Assembly (NCBI GenBank): GCA_027625915.1 | Contig: JANTQA010000008.1 | Coordinates: forward strand, 4,233,001 to 4,297,000 | Length of the DNA: 64,000 bases | Source: Anaeramoeba flamelloides | Taxonomy: Eukaryota; Metamonada; Anaeramoebidae | Direction: 5' to 3' | Shown here: positions 44,776 through 56,325 of the stretch, piece after piece | Position numbering within the stretch: the first letter of the stretch is position 1 | Layout of the letters: every line of letters begins with the position of its first letter | The notes under the pieces: model-generated | Database searches by the model: none | What the model was told of the DNA's origin: nothing | The model's input: the letters and a program-made list of their open reading frames with translations, nothing else | Translations under genes and position numbers: made by a program

Positions 44776-45660
44776 TTATTGAATTCTTGTAAATAGGTGG
44801 GCGAATTTGAAATTCACAAAGCTTGTCCATTGTCCTTCATCACCCCAAGGATAATATAATATATTTATATACTTATTTAAAACCCAATAATATAATAAAT
44901 TGTAGTAGACTGAACACATTGTAGTCATCTTTTGATTTTCATCCTTTCAAGAAAAATTTTGAATTTTAATTATGGAAAAAGACTTTACTTAATTTTTATA
45001 ATTTTGAAAAAAAAAAAAAACGAAATTTTAAAATTGAACAAGATTCCTTAACTCCAAACTAGTTTTAAAATGAATTACCATTATTCACCATATATATTCA
45101 CTAAATAAAAAATTTTTGGTAACTCATAAAAATATTGGACAAATCCACTTTGAGATCACAAATAAAATCATTCATATCCAATATATTTTAAATGATCATG
45201 ATAAGAAAAATTAAAATAACCACCTAATACTTTCAACAATTTCAAAAAAGGAGTAAATTGATTTTAAAATATCATTATTAAACCCAATCCCCACAAAACT
45301 ATTTCCATATCCAAAACTGTTTTTCACAATCATCTATTGATTCTGAATAATATTTCAATATTAATATATGTATACCACAGCATAAATAAAATAATTCAAA
45401 ATTTCTGATCGAGATTTTATATGAAATTTTTACAGAGAAAAAATGATATTTATTAATTTTCTTTTTTACTTCTAAAAACCGTTTTCCTAAAGGACTAATT
45501 TTGACAAAATTTCTATTCAAATTGAAAAACTTCTAACTATATGCTATTGTTTAATGAATCGTTTGAGTATTTGACACCCTGGCTATATTTATTGAAATTT
45601 GGGATATTTTGTTTCAAAAAAAGTACATTCACCACAAAAATAGCACAAAAATTGTAGTCA
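44776..45660 (-). pseudogene. Probable decayed gene of unknown family
   Basis: A chain of coding-like segments on the minus strand needs several frame changes. In order they are CYFCGECTFFETKYP (about 45640), ISPLGKRFLEVKKK, YYSESIDDCEKQF (about 45330), SFGYGNSFVGIGFNND (about 45290), GGYFNFSYHDHLKYIGYE (about 45200), DFICDLKVDLSNIF (about 45150) and a last open block of about 56 codons ending YYPWGDEGQWTSFVNFKF... at TAA (44776). Trp and Gly content is well above that of translated A/T noise. I recognise no family. An intron-rich live gene is possible, but splice sites were not convincing. Confidence 0.35.
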
Positions 45661-46771
45661 CTTTTTTTACTTCACACTACTTTTGATTTTTTGAAATTGT
45701 AAAAATTTTTGAAAGGAATTATAACATCAAAATTCAACAACTTTCAATTTAAAAGTTTTTACAATGAAAACCTTTATTAAAGACTTAATTTAAATAACTT
45801 TCTACTTTTTGGTTTTCCGAAAAGGAGTTTCAGGTTATTGAAAGTTAAAAAAGATTTTTCATAATGATAACCTAAAAAAATTTTTAATTAAATTACAAAA
45901 TGTTATCTTTTATTAATTATTATTTTTTACCTTTTTTTTGGCTTATAAAAGTATGTATCAAATATTTGAAATTTGAGTAAAAGGATAAAAGAATATCAGA
46001 GAATGAAATCTTGTAAAACTGTCGGTCTGAAAGTTCGAAAAAGTCTTGAAAGTATTTTTTTTTTTTTGGATTGTACAATTTTTTTCATGTATTTTTTTTT
46101 TTTTTCATTTTTTGAAATATTTTGAAATTTAAACAATAGTCATTGATCTTTTCTTATACTATTAATTTCAAAATAAAAAGATCAAAATTTTCATTCATCT
46201 TACTAAAAATCACATCTCAAGAATTAAAATAAACCATCAAAGTTACCAATTCTAAAAGGGAAATTAAGAATTCAAGTTTCGTTTAGATTATTGAAAATTT
46301 GAAATGTTAAAATTTCTGATTCAAAAAACTATTTTTTTGGAAAGCTAAATAAAAATTTTATTCAATTTATTTTGAAACAAATAGTATTACGATTTAACTT
46401 AATTTTGTATTGTCGCCTAAGGAATAGATATATTAAAAAAGAGTATTTTTATTAAATATAAAAAAAATTTCTTGATTATTGAAAAAAGTCCAAATAATGA
46501 AAAAAACTTTCAAAAATTTTAATGTTGATTTTTTAAAAATTTTTAGACTTATTTTTTCTTTATATATAAAAAAAAACATAATATAAACTGTTAAAAATTT
46601 TAAAAAAATTCTCAAATTCAATTCATAATTTAAAATTTTTCTTAAAAGATCAATGATTTTGGCTTCAAAATTGATTTGACAGTAATTATACGATTAGGTA
46701 CCTAAAATTGTAGTATTAGGCTGAAAAAAAAAAAAAAAAAAAGATATCAATTAGCAGAACACGCCTATTTA
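45661..46771. other. Intergenic with one small dispersed repeat
   Basis: Repeat copy at 46180-46400; otherwise A/T runs and no gene seen. Confidence 0.4.
46180..46400. repeat. Small dispersed repeat, copy 2 of 3
   Basis: Collinear with 15105 and 62590: GATCAAAATTTTCATTCA, CTAAAAGGGAAATTAAGAATT, ATTTATTTTGAAACAAATAG. Confidence 0.55.
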
Positions 46772-47205
46772 CCGTAGTGGAAAAAAAGTGAAACATGGAA
46801 AAAAAGTGAAACACGGTTTTTAATTGGGAACATTACTGAAAATTCAAAGTAAGTTCAATGAAAAAAAGAATAAATAAATAAATAAAGACAAAATGAAGTA
46901 TTCGCCACTATAACATTTTTTTAAATACAATCTTTTAGTAGGGTTTTTCTTTGATTGATCAATTTTTAAAAATTTGTTCGAAAAATTGACTATTTTTGAG
47001 ATCTCCAAAACTACACTAACTATTTCGATATAAAAGTAGATTTAAAGTGTATTTGTTGGGCTGATTCAAAATAATATAATGGGTTATTATTTGAAGTTAA
47101 TTGGTTTCTTCTTTTAATTGATTTTACTTTTCTTTTTCAGTAATGTTCCCAATTTAAAACCCTGTTTCCCTTTTTTTCCATGTTTCACTTTTTTTCCACA
47201 ATGGT
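46772..47205. mobile_element. TA-flanked MITE, about 434 bp, with repeated motifs in its ends
   Basis: Inverted ends of about 75 bp starting CCGTAGTGG on the left and ACCATTGTGG (read inward) on the right. Each end contains the word GGAAAAAAAGTGAAACA twice in tandem, then AATTGGGAACATTACTGAAA. TA flanks at 46770-71 and 47206-07. No coding content. Confidence 0.75.
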
Positions 47206-48043
47206 TATACCAAAAACACTTGACTTTTTTTTGATCACTGTAATAACTTATTATCATAATATGTGTTCATTATTTCTACCCTGAACGATTAAAAAAAATA
47301 TTGCTGTGATCCAATTAATCCTCATATGTACTTTCACCCACAACTATAATTTAATACATAAACAAAATATTGAATCACTGTGAAGACAAAAGAAGTAAAC
47401 CAATAGTAATTCTAACTTTTAGCCAAGAAATAGAGTTCTTTAAATAAATTTTAAAAAAGAATTATGAAGATATTGAAAGATCAAATTGTAATTTTTTGTG
47501 AAAAAATGTGACAAAGATCTTTAGATTTTTGAAAAATCAATATATATTTTTTACAAAATTTATAATTATGGAAATAATTGAAACAAAAGGCTTCAATATT
47601 TTCAACCCATTTCGGTACTCAAAGATCTTAACAACAAAATTTAATTTAAATCTTAATCAAGTGTCAATATTTTTTCCAATTTAAAATACTCAAAATCAAA
47701 AAAAAACAGCTATGTTTTTTTTTTTTTTTTTTTTTATTGTTGAAGAAGTGTAAATTACACTCTGGATATCCTTTTACTTAAATTCCCTTTCAGAAATTTA
47801 AGCGTGAAATCATAGATTTCACGATTATTATTTAATGAAAATAGTTTCAAACTGTTTGTTTTAAAATTAATTCATTAAAATATTTTTTTTTTTAATTTGT
47901 TATGAAATATTAATCTATCTTTTTCATAAGAAGGATAGACCCATAAAAAATGATCAATATTTTCAATTTATTTTAATAAAGAATCTAAATATTTGAACAA
48001 CTATAGATCAAATGAAATAGGTTACTTTATTAAGTTTTTTAGA
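47206..48043. other. Intergenic with dispersed repeat copy 3
   Basis: Contains the GTGTAAATTACAC repeat copy at 47738-47975. A relic of a CAGTGATCAAAA-type transposon end (complement at 47226-47240) resembles the MITEs at 63 kb. No gene seen. Confidence 0.4.
47738..47975. repeat. Dispersed repeat with GTGTAAATTACAC core, copy 3
   Basis: Best preserved partner of copy 1, shared from the palindromic core through AAATCATAGATTTCA to AAAAAATGATCAATATTTT. Confidence 0.6.
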
Positions 48044-48072
48044 ACTTTATAGATGGTTTGAATCTATAAAGT
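48044..48072. repeat. Perfect 11-bp hairpin
   Basis: ACTTTATAGAT and ATCTATAAAGT pair exactly around a 7-base loop GGTTTGA. It is not part of a tRNA: no matching D or anticodon arm lies at the right distance. Confidence 0.6.
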
Positions 48073-48129
48073 GCTAAGGTTTTAAGAATAAGATTTGGTT
48101 TTACAAAATTGAGTTGCTTTTTTTTTTTT

Positions 48130-48390
48130 TTTACAAGTTTCCCAAATCTTGTTTTCGCAAAATCCCAGTACAAGATACCGACTCGACAGCAAAAACCCAG
48201 TCCAGGTAACGACTCGACAGATTGTACGTAAAGTCTAATTCGGTTCACTTTGGTTGGCTTCAGATCGCATTCGTTGGATTCAGTTCTCTACAGTTGCATA
48301 AGTCCAGCTCAATTCGTTTTAGATCTGATCATTAACAAGTTTGGTTAGGTTAGTCATGACCAAGTCCACCAATTCTTATAATGATTTTTT
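48130..48390. other. Higher-GC island ending in a poly-T (poly-A on minus)
   Basis: About 230 bases with visibly more C and G than the surroundings, containing CGACTCGACAG twice 31 bases apart. On the minus strand it ends in a run of about 15 A after GGGAAACTTGTA, the look of a short retroposed transcript. No tRNA-type promoter boxes were found and no frame is convincing. Confidence 0.35.
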
Positions 48391-49359
48391 ATTCCTTTTT
48401 CCTCCCCCAAGCACCTAAAAAAACAAAAAGAGGAGGAACCAAAGGTCTTTAGTAACCCAAACAACTTAAAAATGAAATTTGGAAAAAGTACAAAGTATAA
48501 TGAAATAAAAAAAAGCTATGTTAAATTGTTTTTTAAGATGTTAAGGGTCGTCAAAACATGTTATTTTTACAATTATTGACATTAATTTCTTTTTCAAGAA
48601 ATTTTATTGAATTTTGAGTAAAGATCAAAGAGTCAATTGTGAAAAATTGAAAATAAATCAAGATTTTAAATTGTTTCTTAAATTTTTTAACTAAGATTCG
48701 AATTAAAAATTTGTGAGTTCTGTCAAACATTCACAGGTTCATAAACGTGAAATTTCCACAAAATTAAAATGATTTGAGAATATTTCATTTTTTTTTCCAA
48801 TTAAAAAGATCAAATCATTCTCCAATCAAAAATCAAAAAGAAAAAAGAATTCTTTCCAAAAGGATAATTTTTAAAAAAGTTGTTAATAAGTTTGATTTGT
48901 CCTGTTTTATTGAGTCTTTGCATTTGTTATTCAACTATTTCCTTACGGAAAAAAAAATAAAAATGAAAATTGAATTATTACATTCAGTTTCAAAACGAAC
49001 AATTTTTTAATTTGCTTCAAAATTAGAAAGAGAATATTTTTTTTTTGGTTTTGAGATTCGCAAAAAGTTAAAAAAAAAGTAAAAACAAAGTAAATTGTTG
49101 CCCAGTTTACAGCAACTTTGGAATTATGGCAAAGGAAAAAAACGGAATTACGATTTATTTTTTTTTTCAAACACGAATGATGCCCTATGCTTCACAAAAC
49201 AACGGATACACTTGGATTTTTTTTTTACCAGAAGAAAATAATATTTTTGTTTCTTTTCATTTTTTAATCTTTTTACCTTTTTTCCACTCTTGTTTTTTTT
49301 AATTTATAAAAAAAGAAATTTTCTTTTTTTTTTTTCCTTGTAAATTTTCCAACAACAAA
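48391..49359. other. Upstream region of the small gene at 49.4 kb
   Basis: AT-rich with no second gene seen; the last 100 bases are T-rich and end CAACAACAAA before the ATG, a typical leader for this sequence. Confidence 0.4.
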
Positions 49360-49743
49360 ATGTACTTTCCCAATTCGTATAATCCCAAAATAACTGGCGT
49401 AACTGAACAAAATTTTGAACGCTTAACGGAACTGAAACAATTCGTAAAAAGTTTAGATTCCAAGATCAAGGTGAACAAAAACACAACAAGCCTTTCGATG
49501 GATCTGACCACGACTTCAGAAAGCACACTTAATTCCGAGAGATTTGGCATTCGGGACAACAACTCGCCTCAATTGTATCTGTCTTCTCGTGGTTCAGACA
49601 ACGATCAAAGCGAAATACTTTTTCTACAATTCAACGAAATCAAAAGAAACAAACGAGAACCTTATTTTAAGAAACGTTCACAAAGAACAAGAAAACCAAA
49701 AACAAAATTCGTAACCGAAGACAATATGCTTTACGAATTTTAA
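49360..49743 (+). CDS. Small basic protein of unknown function, 127 aa
   Basis: Intact single-exon frame from ATG (context AACAAAATG) to TAA. Base composition and codon choice (GAC, CGA, TCG, CTG) are clearly richer in G and C than the flanks, which separates it from the chance frames nearby. The N-terminal half has a possible short helix (TEQNFERLTELKQFVKSL); the middle is Ser/Thr/Asn-rich (TTTSESTLNSERFG). The C-terminal third is strongly basic (KRNKREPYFKKRSQRTRKPK), resembling a nuclear localisation or nucleic-acid-binding segment, and ends in an acidic-aromatic tail (EDNMLYEF). No family recognised. No introns are needed. Confidence 0.65.
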   Translation: MYFPNSYNPKITGVTEQNFERLTELKQFVKSLDSKIKVNKNTTSLSMDLTTTSESTLNSERFGIRDNNSPQLYLSSRGSDNDQSEILFLQFNEIKRNKREPYFKKRSQRTRKPKTKFVTEDNMLYEF

Positions 49744-50339
49744 TTTGGTTCCATTTGCTTGGGAAAAGAATCACATGATCTTTTGCAAAGATCTGAATTT
49801 GCATTGCAATTCACCAACCTGAATCATATTCCAACCTTCTTATAGATTTTATGAATTTTTTTTTTTCCTGAAAAAAATTCAATTGTGATTTAGAAAGTAC
49901 AAATTACTTGAATGTAAGATTTTGAAAAGTTTTACATTTTTTATTTTTTTGATCAAACACAAACACTTTCTTTATAGTCTTTTATAACTTGTAACCTCTT
50001 CTTTTTTTTAAGATTTTTCTCTTTTTTTAAATTATTTTTTGAAAATGTTTGATCCTATAATTTATTTCTTTGAAAGCACTACTCACATTTGAACAAGGTT
50101 CATTGTGGGCACGTGCGATTAAAAGGTGTTTTCACATCCAAATTGTTTATATATTTTAATCAATTCTTTTTTTTTCTTCTATAATTTCTTTTTTTTTAAC
50201 TCTCACAAAAACAGCTTTACGTTTTGTTGTTTTTCATTTTTAAATGTGAGTTTTTAATTTATTAAAATACTGATAGAAATAAAAAACTTTTTGTTTTATT
50301 ACGATTTTTGTTAATTTTTTATTTTGAATTTTTTTTTAC
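49744..50339. other. 3' flank, no gene seen
   Basis: AT-rich; no coding or repeat structure beyond T runs. Confidence 0.4.
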
Positions 50340-50800
50340 TGTTGAGAGAAAAATGTTGTACAGAGAAAAATAGTTGGACAGCGAATATTAATTGGGAACA
50401 TTACTGAAAATTGATTTTTAATTTCAATCGTTTGTGAAATAACAAAAGAAAATAACAATAATCTACTTATTAGAATAACGATTAATGTAATTCTTGTTTT
50501 TCAAAACCTTATCTCTTTTTATCTAAAGCAAGTTTAAAAATTACCATTTTCAGAATTAATAGTAAACTTTACTAAAAACTTGGATTTTTGTTAAAATAGC
50601 ATGATCTACTTTAGTTATCAACCATTCAAATGAGTATTCTACACACACCACAGATTAATGGACTTGTAACACACTTAAACCTGGATTTATATAAAATTCA
50701 CCTAGTTTTCAATAGGATTTGATTTTCAATTTGACTAATGGTTCCCAATTAAAAATGGTTTGACATCATTTTTCTGTGTAAAACATTTTTCTCTCAACAG
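50340..50800. mobile_element. MITE of about 461 bp with CTGTTGAGAG ends
   Basis: Inverted ends: CTGTTGAGAGAAAAATGTTG on the left against CTGTTGAGAGAAAAATGTTT (complement of the right end). Further in, the left arm has AATTGGGAACATTACTGAAA and the right arm a diverged complement (AATTGGGAACCATTAGTCAA). The inner word is the same as in the 46772 element, while the outer 60 bases differ. TA precedes the left end; no clear TA follows the right end. Confidence 0.7.
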
Positions 50801-51204
50801 TTCGGACTAAATATTTTTAGAATTAATAGCTCAAAAAAGGCCAAATATCTTTACAAAATTAATTAGAAATGATATTTCGAGAAATTTAAGGACCACTTTT
50901 CCATCGGAAAAATGTGAAATTGTTGATAAAAACGCTTTTGAAAGAGTTTCTTTATTACAGTCAAATTTTAAAGAAGAGAATTTGTTAAATAGAAAAATTA
51001 AGACACTTTCACAATTCCATCATTTTTACTAATTTGAGATTAATTTATTTATCCCTACAACCTTTGCTTTTACAATTTCTTAATTTTCATTTCAAATATA
51101 TATTCAGACAATAATTTCCCAAACTCTTCTAAATATTGTTTTTAGTTATTATTTCAAGTTTTAAATGCTTTCAAAATTTGATATTGTGATTGAAAATCCC
51201 TTAT

Positions 51205-52805
51205 AGGAGTAGTATTTTTGAGAAACATATTGAAATCTTGTCAAGATCTTGAGAATATTTTCTTTTGTAAAGTACAGTTTTGGCTGAAGAAATAGATGAG
51301 TTAACCCCATTTAAACAATTAAATTATACAGCCGTTCCAAGGCTACCATAAAATTTTAAATAAAACACAATTGATTTTTCTCTTCTTATTTTCTATTTTC
51401 AAAAAATTCTAAAATAAGAGTTATTATTCAAAAAAAAAAATTCAATAAAGGAGCTATTATTCAAATTTTGAAACATCAAATAGAAAATTCAAGATCACAT
51501 GAAACTTAAAAATTATTGGTCCAAAAGAACTCCAAAAAAATTATCAATATTGACTGATCTTTATAAATTTACCTTTTTGTGAACAATATTTTAAAGTGCT
51601 TCAGGTGATCTTCAAAATTTTTTTTTTTAATGTTTCAAAAATTTGAATAATAGCTCATTTATTGAATTTTTTTTTTTGAATAATAACTCTTATTTTAGAA
51701 TTTTTTGAAAATAGAAAATAAGAATAGAAAAATCAAATCTGTTTTATTTAAAATTTTATGGTAGACTCGGAAAGACTGTAGTATCCTTTGGAATCCAAAA
51801 TTCACATGTTTCCAATATAAAACGAAAAAAAAAAATTCACAATTATTTTAATTCGCAATTAAGTTAATTCTTGGGTATTGTTTAACATATTTTTCATTTT
51901 AAGTTGGAAGGAATTGATTTTGTTAGCAAATTTTTTATTTTGTTCTTATTTTTAATAATTAATATTTCAATTCAAATCACAGCCAATAAAAACAATTGAA
52001 GTATCGATGATTTAATAAATGTAATTTTGATAGAAGTTTAACAAAAGTTTATCTTTGAAATTGATAGCTATTATGCAAAAAAGTTTTTATATTTTCTTTA
52101 AGTTTGTAAAAAGATGTTTTTTTGGTTTTAAAAAAATGAAAAAAAAATGCAAAATAATTTTCAAAGAATTATGAAAAATTTTTTAAATAAATTATGTGGT
52201 CTTATTCACAAAAAAAACTGATTACAATTTAAATCATTTTTGTCAGAAAAAAAAAATGATTATGAATTTTGAGGATAAAATTACTAAATTTACTTATATC
52301 TTCAAGAAAATTTTATTTTGAAAAAATAAATTTTATCTTGAATAAAAACACGCTTTTAAAATAAAACCTATAAAATGATTCCAAATTTTTAATGATTATA
52401 ATCATCACTTTGAAGGAATCTAAATATTTTTCAGCTGCTTGATTAAATCGATTTTTTTTTTTTTTTTTTGGTTTACAAAAAGAATTATCTGTATTAAGAA
52501 AGAAACTCTTTATATTAAAATATTTGTGGTAATATGACTTTATTTTGCATATAATGATTAAAATGATAATAAAAAGGGAGTTAAGGTTTTACGATGTAAG
52601 GAATTAAAAAGAATTTTGAGGTTTTCATTTTCTGAAAAAATGGGAAAAAAAATTGATCTTATAAAAATAATTTTCTTTTTTGGGTTTCTTTGCCAATCAG
52701 AATTTTTTGGCACTTGGAATATATAAAAGTTTTAATTAGAGAATATCATCAATACAATATTTTAAAATTTTGTCTCGGTTTTTTTTTTTGAGTACTGATA
52801 ACTTA
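51205..52805. repeat. Dispersed repeat of about 1.1-1.2 kb, copy 3, split by a MITE
   Basis: Landmarks as in copies 1 and 2 (TCAAGATCTT, GATGAGTTAACC, GTCTTATTCAC, GAGAATATCATCAATA). The repeat is interrupted at 51329-51778 and resumes at 51781 with TCCAAAATTCACATG, the same place in the order as AATTCAAAATCTGTA in copy 1. Confidence 0.55.
51329..51778. mobile_element. TA-flanked MITE, 450 bp
   Basis: Inverted ends of about 130 bp beginning CAGCCGTTCCAAGGCTACC on the left and CAGTCTTTCCGAGTCTACC (complement of the right end). TA at 51327-28 and 51779-80. Inserted into dispersed repeat copy 3. No coding content. Confidence 0.8.
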
Positions 52806-54638
52806 AAGTCATTGTTTTTAAATTCCCAGTCATAAATTTTGTTGGGAAGATTTGTTTTTAAGTTTTTATTGATTTTTATTTTTGAAATTAGTAATTTTTT
52901 TGTTCAATTTCTTCGGAATGAAAATTATTTTTGAGAATTAAATGTAAAATAACAAAAAAGAAAAATATACACATATTGTGGGAACATACCCTTTAAGTGA
53001 TCTTTTTTTTTTTTTTTTTTTTCAAACATAAAATTTTTCTATTTTATCAAACTACAACACACAACCAAGTTTGTTTCTCATTATAAAATTTAAAGGTCAG
53101 GGTTTAGAGAAAAATAATAGAGATTTAATTTTTAATATTAATGAAGAATAAATTTCTTATAAATAAATAATAATACTTAAACATATTCTTAACGTTAATT
53201 CGAAAATTCTATAATGATTATTTAAGGTGTAGGTTCCAAACAAATTCAGAACACAAAAATAAAAAATCTAGTTTTATACAGATTGAAGCACTAACGATGA
53301 TCAATCATGATAAATATGAGGTTATTATTTGGGTAAGAAAGGGTTTCTATTAGAGTTTTTTTTTTTTTTTGTCTGTTGAAAAAAAACATTTATTAAAAAA
53401 GTAAAAAATATACCTTAAATATAGTTCTTTGATTGGTATTTTTTTTAATTCGTTGTTAGAGTCCTAATATATATATGTCGTTATATGTACCAAGTTGAGG
53501 AAATAAGTAATATATTTTTCTGATAGGGTAATATTTATATCACCAAGAAAGAAAAATATTTTGCTTGTTTTTGAAAAAAAGATTCAAATTGCGGGAGTTA
53601 TTGTTTGCTGAAATGTGAAGATCTTCAGGTAAAAAAAATGACAAAAAATAACCAATATATTTATGTTTTGAAAAATCGTTATTTCTTTTCATTTTTTTAG
53701 CTTAGGTTTCAAAATAATAATAACTATAATATATGATATTGCTTAGGGTAAAACCCATTTATTTTTTCTTCTTGTCAAAATATAAGATCTTATCCACTAT
53801 CTAATAATACATTTAAATTTTAATCAATTTAGTAGATAAAAACCTTACTTTTTTTTATGAAAAGTTTAAATTATGAACAGAATTTATTAAAAATATTTTT
53901 AATTTCCCAATTACTACAGCTAGTTCCATTTTTAAGACACAAAGTTTGTTTTCATTTTTATCCAGAAAAAAATCCCAAATTTATCTGATTTTTCTAATTT
54001 TTTTATTAGATAAATTTTTTTTATAAGACACTATTTCACCCAAATAACCCAGTAAAAAATGTAAAATTCACTTTTTTTTTTAAGAATAAGTCAAAATTTG
54101 ATAGCTTTGAAAGAAGAGCAATAATAAAATTTATACTAGAGCTGAAATTTCTAAAATAAATACAAAAAAATACACTAATTTAAAAATAAAAAAAAGTTAA
54201 ATTTTTTTTTGATCCACTTTCAATGGTAGGCCTTGTACACAATTTCTCAATTTCTTTGGAAAATAAAATTTTTGATGATAAGATTTTTTCGTATTAAGTG
54301 TAACCATTTTAAAAGTAAATAAAAGCCTTAATTTTCTTAATCTTAATTTGGGGTTTAAAAATTTTTTTTTCAAATTGGCTTATAAAAAAAAATAACAAAA
54401 ACCAAAAATAAAAAAAAAAAGATGAAATTAGAAAAAATAATATAGATTTAAAACTTATAAACATATTTTGAAAAGAATAATGCTGTGAAATTATATTGAA
54501 TATGTTTTATTTCTTCAAAAAACTAAATCAATTTGGCTGAAAAGGGGTTTGGGATCTGAGATGTATCTTTAATTTAATTATTTTTTGTGTGTTAAAAATT
54601 CTGTTGAGAATTCCTAGCTTACAATGGAACTATATATA
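52806..54638. other. Intergenic, no gene called
   Basis: A small exon-like block at 53288-53338 (acceptor ATACAG, codons IEALTMINHDKYEVIIW, donor GTAAGA) is the only coding-like item; no partner exon could be joined. A half MITE lies at 53917. Confidence 0.3.
53917..53990. mobile_element. Left part of the palindromic MITE family, degraded
   Basis: CAGCTAGTTCCATTTTTAAG after TA, then AGACACAAAGTTTG; the rest of the unit and the right end are not recognisable. Confidence 0.5.
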
Positions 54639-55641
54639 AACTCAATTCCAAAAATTGGGGCACACCTTCAAAATCAATTTAATTCCAAGAAAAGTGATAT
54701 TTGACTCTTAAATAGAAACATTAGATATTAACAATCAATGTAAATAATTTTAAAGTTAATTATTTATCATTTTTTTTTCATTATTTTTTGATTTTTGATT
54801 TTCAATAATTGTTTTAATTTTTTTTGTATTCTTTTTTTTTCAAAACTTTTCGAAAATCTCAAAATCACTTTAAAATGGAATTTAAAAGTTTTCATTCTGA
54901 TCACAAAAAAAATTTTTTTTTATCGAGAAAAAAATTTTTTGAAAAAAAATCATGATTTGGTGTGCTAGGACACATGGCCTACAAACAGAACTTATTATTA
55001 TTAATGAAAGCGTGGATACTGAATGTATTATCAATGATATTATCAAAAAAATCAAAGGAAATTCAACTCGCTAATTCAGAATATAGTGAGTTGAAATGGA
55101 TTTTCCAAAAGGATGGAGCTTGTCCACATACCTCAAAAAAAAAAAATCAAACTTACTTAAATCGGGGATGTAATGTTCTGGACCCTTGACCCCCAATTCC
55201 ACAAGATTTAAATCCAATTGGGAATTTATGGATACTAAACTGAAAAATTGTAACCAAAAAACGAAGAAGAATTTTTTCAATTTTCACGAATGTAGGAAAT
55301 ACTTTGAGTTGGGAAACCTAAGATAATTAGTAAACTCTATATTTCAAACGATGGATTTAGTTATCAAAAGACAAGCTGAATCTATTAATAGTTTTTATTA
55401 ATTTTTCTTTCAATAAAAATGGATTTTTTGGTAACCATGTTCCAAAAATAGGTGCACACTTTTTTTTATTTTTTCTTTTTTATTTATCGAATTGAATGTT
55501 AAATTTACTATAAAATATATAAATAGTATTAATTAAATATTTTGGGGTCTTTTATTGTTTTTAAGTTCCAGTATCATGTATTTTGGATTATATTTTTAAT
55601 AATGTATTTTTTTTGTGTGTCCCATTTTTTGGAATTGAGTT
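54639..55641 (+). mobile_element. Decayed Tc1/mariner-like element, copy C
   Basis: AACTCAATTCCAAAAA ends with TA at 54637-38 and 55642-43. Same transposase remnants and breaks as copy B (KDGACPHTSKK near 55115), with small local differences near 54920 and 55480. About 1.0 kb and non-autonomous. Confidence 0.85.
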
Positions 55642-55982
55642 TATATATGAATTGTCTTTTATATATATTTGAATATTCTAGTACAATTCAATAATTCCAA
55701 ATATTTCAGTTTATATTATGAGTTTAATGTAATATCTACGATGACTATGTAATCTTGTGTATTTTTACTTGAATAGATTTATATCATGTATTAATTCAAT
55801 TTATAGAATTTCATTTTTGTTTTTATTACAAAAATTGAAATAAAGTATCACTTTTAATTCCAAAATTTGAACAAGATTTAATAAAAATAAAAATTTAATA
55901 AAAAATACATTTTTTGGGATTTTTTTTTTGATAAATTATCTACAAGAATCTGAATTTAGTGTTTTGGTCTTGGTATTGTGGG

Positions 55983-56006
55983 TATATATATATATATATA
56001 TATATA
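55983..56006. repeat. (TA)n microsatellite at the insertion point of a Tc1-like element
   Basis: A dozen TA units end exactly where the 56007 transposon begins, as expected for an element that targets TA. Confidence 0.85.
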
Positions 56007-56325
56007 AACTAATTTCAATAATAGAGGGCCCAAATTTTTTTATTGAAAATTTTTATTATTCGTTAAATAATTAATTCAAATAATATATAAATTAATTATT
56101 TGAATGTTATTTCATAATAATTAATAGTAATTGAGATAAAATTAATTAAAATTAATATTTTAAATTAATATTTTGAATTTTTAAAGATTTTCTCAAAAAA
56201 AATTTTCAATTGGAAAGAAATTTTAATTTTATATTTTTTTTCATTTTTTTCATTTTTTCTTTTTTATTTTTTTTTTGATTCATTTTCTGATTTTGGATAT
56301 TGAATTTTTTACTAATATTTTTTAC

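Noticed and set aside
48044-48072. Hairpin with a GGTTTGA loop, considered as the T arm of a tRNA
   Set aside because: Stem is 11 bp instead of 5, and no D arm, anticodon arm or acceptor stem can be built around it.
53288-53338. Exon-like block IEALTMINHDKYEVIIW with acceptor and donor
   Set aside because: No upstream or downstream exon with matching phase could be found; too short alone.
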